Below are positions 15,031 through 17,798 of a stretch of 17,798 nucleotides of DNA, piece by piece. The notes below the pieces were generated by a model that worked only from the letters and a program-made list of their open reading frames with translations, ran no database searches and was not told the origin of the DNA. The stretch is from the NCBI GenBank assembly GCA_002502175.1, contig DAPQ01000056.1, positions 1 to 17,798 of the forward strand, read 5' to 3'. Numbering within the stretch: position 1 is the stretch's first letter; each line of letters starts with the position of its first letter. The DNA is from Euryarchaeota archaeon UBA19. Its GTDB lineage: Archaea; Thermoplasmatota; Poseidoniia; Poseidoniales; Thalassarchaeaceae. The translations under genes were made by a program, and so were the position numbers.

Positions 15031-15723
15031 ATGGGTTCAGAAAATCCGATTGTTTCCCTCGAAGATGTAGTAATCGGATATGAAACTGAATCACCCTTAG
15101 TCAGTATCCCCAATCTCGAAATATTCCCTGGTGAAATAGTCGCCATAGCGGGCCCTTCTGGTATCGGAAAGTCCACTTTACTTGGTACAATTGCGGGACT
15201 AATACGTCCAATTTCCGGTTTGATCAAAGTGTGTGGTACCGAAATCCCCTCGAAACCTCTCCGTGGCTCACTAGGGTATATCCCACAAAAATTGGGTTTA
15301 GTTCGTCATGCAAGTGTTAGGCACAATGTGATGTTGGGTGCTCGAGCTGGAACTAATGATAGGAAGGAAAGAAAGGAACGAGTTACCAATGCGATTCAAC
15401 AAATGGGGCTTGAGGAAAAGTCAAGAGAACCGATTAGGAGATTGTCCGGTGGCCAACAGAGAAGAGTCGCAACGGCCAGAACATTGGCTCAGCGACCAAG
15501 ATTAATTCTAGCGGATGAGTTTTTGAGTGAATTAGACGAAGAAACTTTGACTATGGTTTTGGAAAGTGTGACAAGCTACGTGAGAGAAAATAATTCAGCA
15601 TTAATCGTTGTCGAGCATGATATTTCTAGAGCCAAGTCAATGGCAAATCGCCTCCTAGTTATTGATGATGGAAGAGTGAATCCATTCATTACTGAACCAA
15701 AAGCCGTGGTGTTGAATTCATGA
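15031..15723 (+). CDS. ABC transporter ATPase, PhnC-like (predicted ferric iron importer)
   Basis: A 230-residue cytoplasmic ATP-binding subunit that powers import through the permease encoded next. Walker A GPSGIGKST (41-49), Q-loop IPQ (84-86), signature LSGGQQRRVATA (138-149), Walker B LILADE (158-163), D-loop region LSELDEE (165-171) and switch His in VVEHD (193-197) are all present. The usual Pro after Walker B (ADEP) is Phe here (ADEF). Family resemblance is to PhnC/methionine-type importers. The ATG at 15031 is preferred; an in-frame TTG at 15013 would add six residues and cannot be excluded. The stop overlaps the permease start (ATGA). No phosphonate or phosphite catabolism genes are nearby, while the operator and the neighbouring transferrin-like binding proteins point to iron as the substrate (inference). 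Confidence 0.9.
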   Translation: MGSENPIVSLEDVVIGYETESPLVSIPNLEIFPGEIVAIAGPSGIGKSTLLGTIAGLIRPISGLIKVCGTEIPSKPLRGSLGYIPQKLGLVRHASVRHNVMLGARAGTNDRKERKERVTNAIQQMGLEEKSREPIRRLSGGQQRRVATARTLAQRPRLILADEFLSELDEETLTMVLESVTSYVRENNSALIVVEHDISRAKSMANRLLVIDDGRVNPFITEPKAVVLNS

Positions 15724-16604
15724 AGAAGATAGCAGTAGATGGCGAAAAGATGGCTCTGGTGCTATGGATTCTTCTTTTGCTTGCAATTGTAATTCTAAAC
15801 GGAATGGTTGGCGACTGGGGTAGATTAGCAGGTGGCCCAGACAATCTTGTCAGATTCTTCTTTCAGTCTCTTTGGCCACCCGACATGAGCGTTCTAGAAC
15901 CTCAATCATACCCTGTTTGTACCGCCCAACCAATTTTCGATTTCACTTGCTCAACTGCTTGGAAGGGAGTAATTGAGACGTTAAAGATTGCATTTGTTGC
16001 AACTGTCTTTGGTATGGTTGTAACATTACCTTTGTCAGTCATGGCTTCAAGAAATTTAAGCCCGCGATGGGTATCTTACCCTACCCGCTTTCTTATCTCA
16101 GCATGCAGGAGTCTTCCAGCATTGATTTGGGCGATTTTCTTGGTTATTCTAGTCGGCCTAGGTCCTTTAGCTGGTGTCCTCGCAATGACTATTTACACCG
16201 TAGGGTATCTTGGAAAATTACAGTACGAATCAATTGAGGGTCTGACAAAAACTCCTTTGGATGCGGCGAATGCAATAGGCTTGAGTCGTTGGGAAGTCGC
16301 AGTTAACGTCGTTATTCCAGAAGCCGCAAATGATCTAATTTCTCACTCGATATTCATGTTTGAATATAATTTCCGATCTGGTACTGTAATCGGCATTGTT
16401 GGCGCAGGAGGAATTGGATATTACATAGATCTGTATCTTCGATTTTTACAATATGATAAGGTGTTTGCATATCTAATTATCATTTACATCGTTGTTTTAA
16501 TCATTGATTTCATTTCGATATATGCAAGATCATTTTTCACCGAAGAAGAGTACCTTAATGCCCCATTATGGAGGGACGTCCTTATCCCCTCTTGGATAAA
16601 TTAA
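15720..16604 (+). CDS. ABC transporter permease, PhnE-like (predicted ferric iron importer)
   Basis: A 294-residue inner-membrane subunit of the PhnE type. Membrane helices at ~11-30, ~88-109, ~124-147, ~150-166 and ~248-268, plus a hydrophobic segment near 208-235. The cytoplasmic EAA loop is clear at ~171-201 (IEGLTKTPLDAANAIGLSRW then VVIPEA), which docks on the ATPase. FEYNFRSGTVIGIVGAGGIG (214-233) is the typical PhnE C-terminal motif. The loop after the first helix is long (~31-80) and carries a Cys pair (67, 77). Translationally coupled to the ATPase by an ATGA overlap. Only one permease gene is visible, so a homodimer is expected. Partner binding proteins are likely the two transferrin-like proteins upstream. 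Confidence 0.9.
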   Translation: MKKIAVDGEKMALVLWILLLLAIVILNGMVGDWGRLAGGPDNLVRFFFQSLWPPDMSVLEPQSYPVCTAQPIFDFTCSTAWKGVIETLKIAFVATVFGMVVTLPLSVMASRNLSPRWVSYPTRFLISACRSLPALIWAIFLVILVGLGPLAGVLAMTIYTVGYLGKLQYESIEGLTKTPLDAANAIGLSRWEVAVNVVIPEAANDLISHSIFMFEYNFRSGTVIGIVGAGGIGYYIDLYLRFLQYDKVFAYLIIIYIVVLIIDFISIYARSFFTEEEYLNAPLWRDVLIPSWIN

Positions 16605-16618
16605 GATGCTCGATTGAG

Positions 16619-17629
16619 CTAAGCTTCGTAAGCTTCAACCATTCGTCGAACAGCAGTTGAAACTTCTTCCTCTCCATCAAGGAGGTTACCCAAGGCTGAA
16701 AGGAACGGCACCTCAATATCTAATCTCTCTGCTCTGTTAAGGAACATCCTAGTCGCTCTAACTCCTTCAGCGACCATGTGCATCTCTGCGAGAGCCTGTT
16801 CGAGAGATTTTCCGGAACCAAGTTTTTCTCCTAGTGTTCGGTTTCTTGAGCGTGGACTAGTTGCAGTCACGTACAAGTCTCCAATTCCAGCAGGTCCAAA
16901 GGCGGTCCCGGCATTTGCACCCATTGCATCCAGCAGAGTAATTCCCTCTGAGAATCCAGCAAGAACCAATGCCGCTTTGAGATTATCTCCACCAATTCCA
17001 TCCCTCAATCCATCAACTAAACCACAAGCAAGAGCAACCGTGTTCTTGTATGCCCCCCATAATTCTGCACCCTCGACATCATTCGTAGCGGTAAGAACCA
17101 GAGATTCAGTCGAAAGGCGCTCTGCGATTCTATCGGCAATGGATCTATCATGACAAGCAACTAGGGCCGTTGTCATTACTCCTCGAGCAACTTCTGGAGC
17201 GATTGTGGGGCCAGTCAGAACAACTACAGGATTGGACTTACCTGCAGCGGCGAGACGGTCTTCAATCTCGCGAGAAATCATTCCTGATTCACTCTCAGAG
17301 GTTGGTGCCAATCCTTTGGCTAAATCGATTAGAACATGCGATGGGCGTAAATGAGGAATTAGGTCATTTACAACAGATAGAATCACACTGCTAGGTAATG
17401 CAAGAATTAGTATCTCACAAGTATCTGTGAGATCGGATAACTCCATTGTGGAATCTAGAGTAGGAATTTCGTGTCCTGGTAGGTACTTTTCGTTGATATT
17501 GCTGGTCATCAATGACTCGTATACTTCGGCTTCGACAGTCCAGCCCATTACATTGTGACCATCTTCACACCAGACCTTTGCTAGGGCAGTACCCCAATTA
17601 CCAAGTCCAAGAATACCTATGCGTGACAT
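16619..17629 (-). CDS. gpsA: NAD(P)-dependent sn-glycerol-3-phosphate dehydrogenase
   Basis: Cytosolic enzyme reducing dihydroxyacetone phosphate to sn-glycerol-3-phosphate, the backbone of bacterial-type lipids. 336 residues from the ATG at 17629, as in bacterial GpsA. Motifs: N-terminal dinucleotide-binding GILGLGNWGTALA (5-17), LALPS (76-80), AKGL (104-107), LTGPTIAPEVARG (138-150), the catalytic Lys195 in WGAYKNTVALACG (191-203), GPAGIGDLYVTAT (245-257) and SRNRTLGEKLG (261-271). An upstream in-frame ATG (17683) would add 18 residues before the nucleotide-binding strand, so it is not chosen. The leader contains a perfect palindrome CCCCTTTGGGG (17670-17680) of unknown meaning. Typical archaea instead use glycerol-1-phosphate dehydrogenase. 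Convergent with the permease gene (14 bases between stops); divergent from the tRNA. Confidence 0.95.
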   Translation of the reverse strand: MSRIGILGLGNWGTALAKVWCEDGHNVMGWTVEAEVYESLMTSNINEKYLPGHEIPTLDSTMELSDLTDTCEILILALPSSVILSVVNDLIPHLRPSHVLIDLAKGLAPTSESESGMISREIEDRLAAAGKSNPVVVLTGPTIAPEVARGVMTTALVACHDRSIADRIAERLSTESLVLTATNDVEGAELWGAYKNTVALACGLVDGLRDGIGGDNLKAALVLAGFSEGITLLDAMGANAGTAFGPAGIGDLYVTATSPRSRNRTLGEKLGSGKSLEQALAEMHMVAEGVRATRMFLNRAERLDIEVPFLSALGNLLDGEEEVSTAVRRMVEAYEA

Positions 17630-17733
17630 GTGCACCCCAAATTCATCTCGCCCAATACTCCCGTTATGACCCCTTTGGGGCAAGAACCGACTACCGTTGG
17701 ATTCTTGACCTTGAGTTCACGGCCGAGGGTTAA

Positions 17734-17798
17734 GCAGGGGTTCCCGAGCGGTCAAAGGGGCTGGGTTTAGGTCCCAGTGCGTAGTGCTTCGCAGGTTC
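17734..17798 (+). tRNA. tRNA-Leu(UAG), 3'-truncated by the window edge
   Basis: Begins GCAGGGG (acceptor strand), then a D-arm with CCCGAGC...GGTCAAAGGGG. The anticodon arm is CTGGG-TTTAGGT-CCCAG, giving a seven-base loop with anticodon TAG (reads CUA leucine codons). A long variable arm (TGCGTAGTGCTTC), as in class II tRNAs, is followed by GCAGGTTC, the first half of the T-arm. The remaining T-arm and acceptor strand lie outside the window. No intron is seen in the visible part and no clear TATA box precedes it. Confidence 0.92.

Noticed and set aside
15031..16604. Phosphonate or phosphite importer as the literal function of the ATPase and permease
   Set aside because: Family resemblance is real, but there are no phosphonate-breaking genes, the binding proteins have transferrin-type ligand residues, and the operators are of the metal-repressor type.
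17670..17680. CCCCTTTGGGG palindrome upstream of gpsA as an operator
   Set aside because: Short, single copy, not related to the metal-repressor palindromes; no basis for a functional claim.
17761..17776. GGGTTTAGGTCCCAG as a fifth metal-repressor site
   Set aside because: It is the anticodon arm of the tRNA-Leu; the right arm does not match CCTAAA.

Overview
The window looks like a chromosomal piece of an uncultured marine euryarchaeon, most likely of the Marine Group II (Poseidoniales) type. This is inferred from gene content, not from a database search. The clues are large exported proteins with acidic Ig-like regions and a single C-terminal membrane anchor, archaeal TATA-like promoters, an archaeal-type Gar1 domain, and a bacterial-type glycerol-3-phosphate dehydrogenase, which this lineage is reported to carry in place of glycerol-1-phosphate dehydrogenase.

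Left part (1-9312). The 3' end of a very large exported protein is followed by S-adenosylhomocysteine hydrolase on the plus strand. Convergent to these is a minus-strand run, in transcription order: a lipoprotein of the PQQ-type sugar dehydrogenase / HHIP-like propeller family, an exported Ig-like surface protein, a Gar1-type RNA-binding protein with two RanBP2-type zinc fingers and an Arg/Gly-rich tail, and a TPR membrane protein. Gaps of 4 to 47 bases suggest co-transcription.

Centre (9359-16604) is the remarkable part and reads as a metal-, most probably iron-, regulated uptake locus. Four near-identical palindromes TTTAGG-N4-CCTAAA, which match the half-sites of DtxR/IdeR-family operators, lie on three promoters. 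They control (a) a membrane-anchored one-lobe transferrin-like binding protein, (b) a lipoprotein resembling algal Fea1 / phytotransferrin proteins, and (c) an ATPase-permease pair of the phosphonate-transporter type (PhnC/PhnE-like). Between (b) and (c) is a two-lobe transferrin-like lipoprotein. The one-lobe protein carries residues at all four positions of the Fe3+ ligands of animal transferrin (Asp, Tyr, Tyr, His), the SCHTG anion-site motif and matching cysteines. In the two-lobe protein the N-lobe has Asp, Tyr, Phe, Asp and the C-lobe has lost the ligands. The obvious automatic annotation, phosphonate import, is therefore probably wrong: I infer a Fe3+ import system in which a Fea1-like protein and transferrin-like proteins collect ferric iron and pass it to the ABC transporter. 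The Fea1-like protein and the second transferrin lobe also share a small Cys-His module, CY(N/D)xx(S/T)H-x10-C. A glycerophosphodiesterase-like gene sits divergently inside the locus. The only long intergenic stretch (12526-12829) carries two tandem elements able to fold into long-stemmed structures.

Right end (16605-17798): gpsA (NAD(P)-dependent sn-glycerol-3-phosphate dehydrogenase) on the minus strand, convergent with the permease gene, then a tRNA-Leu(UAG) cut by the window edge.
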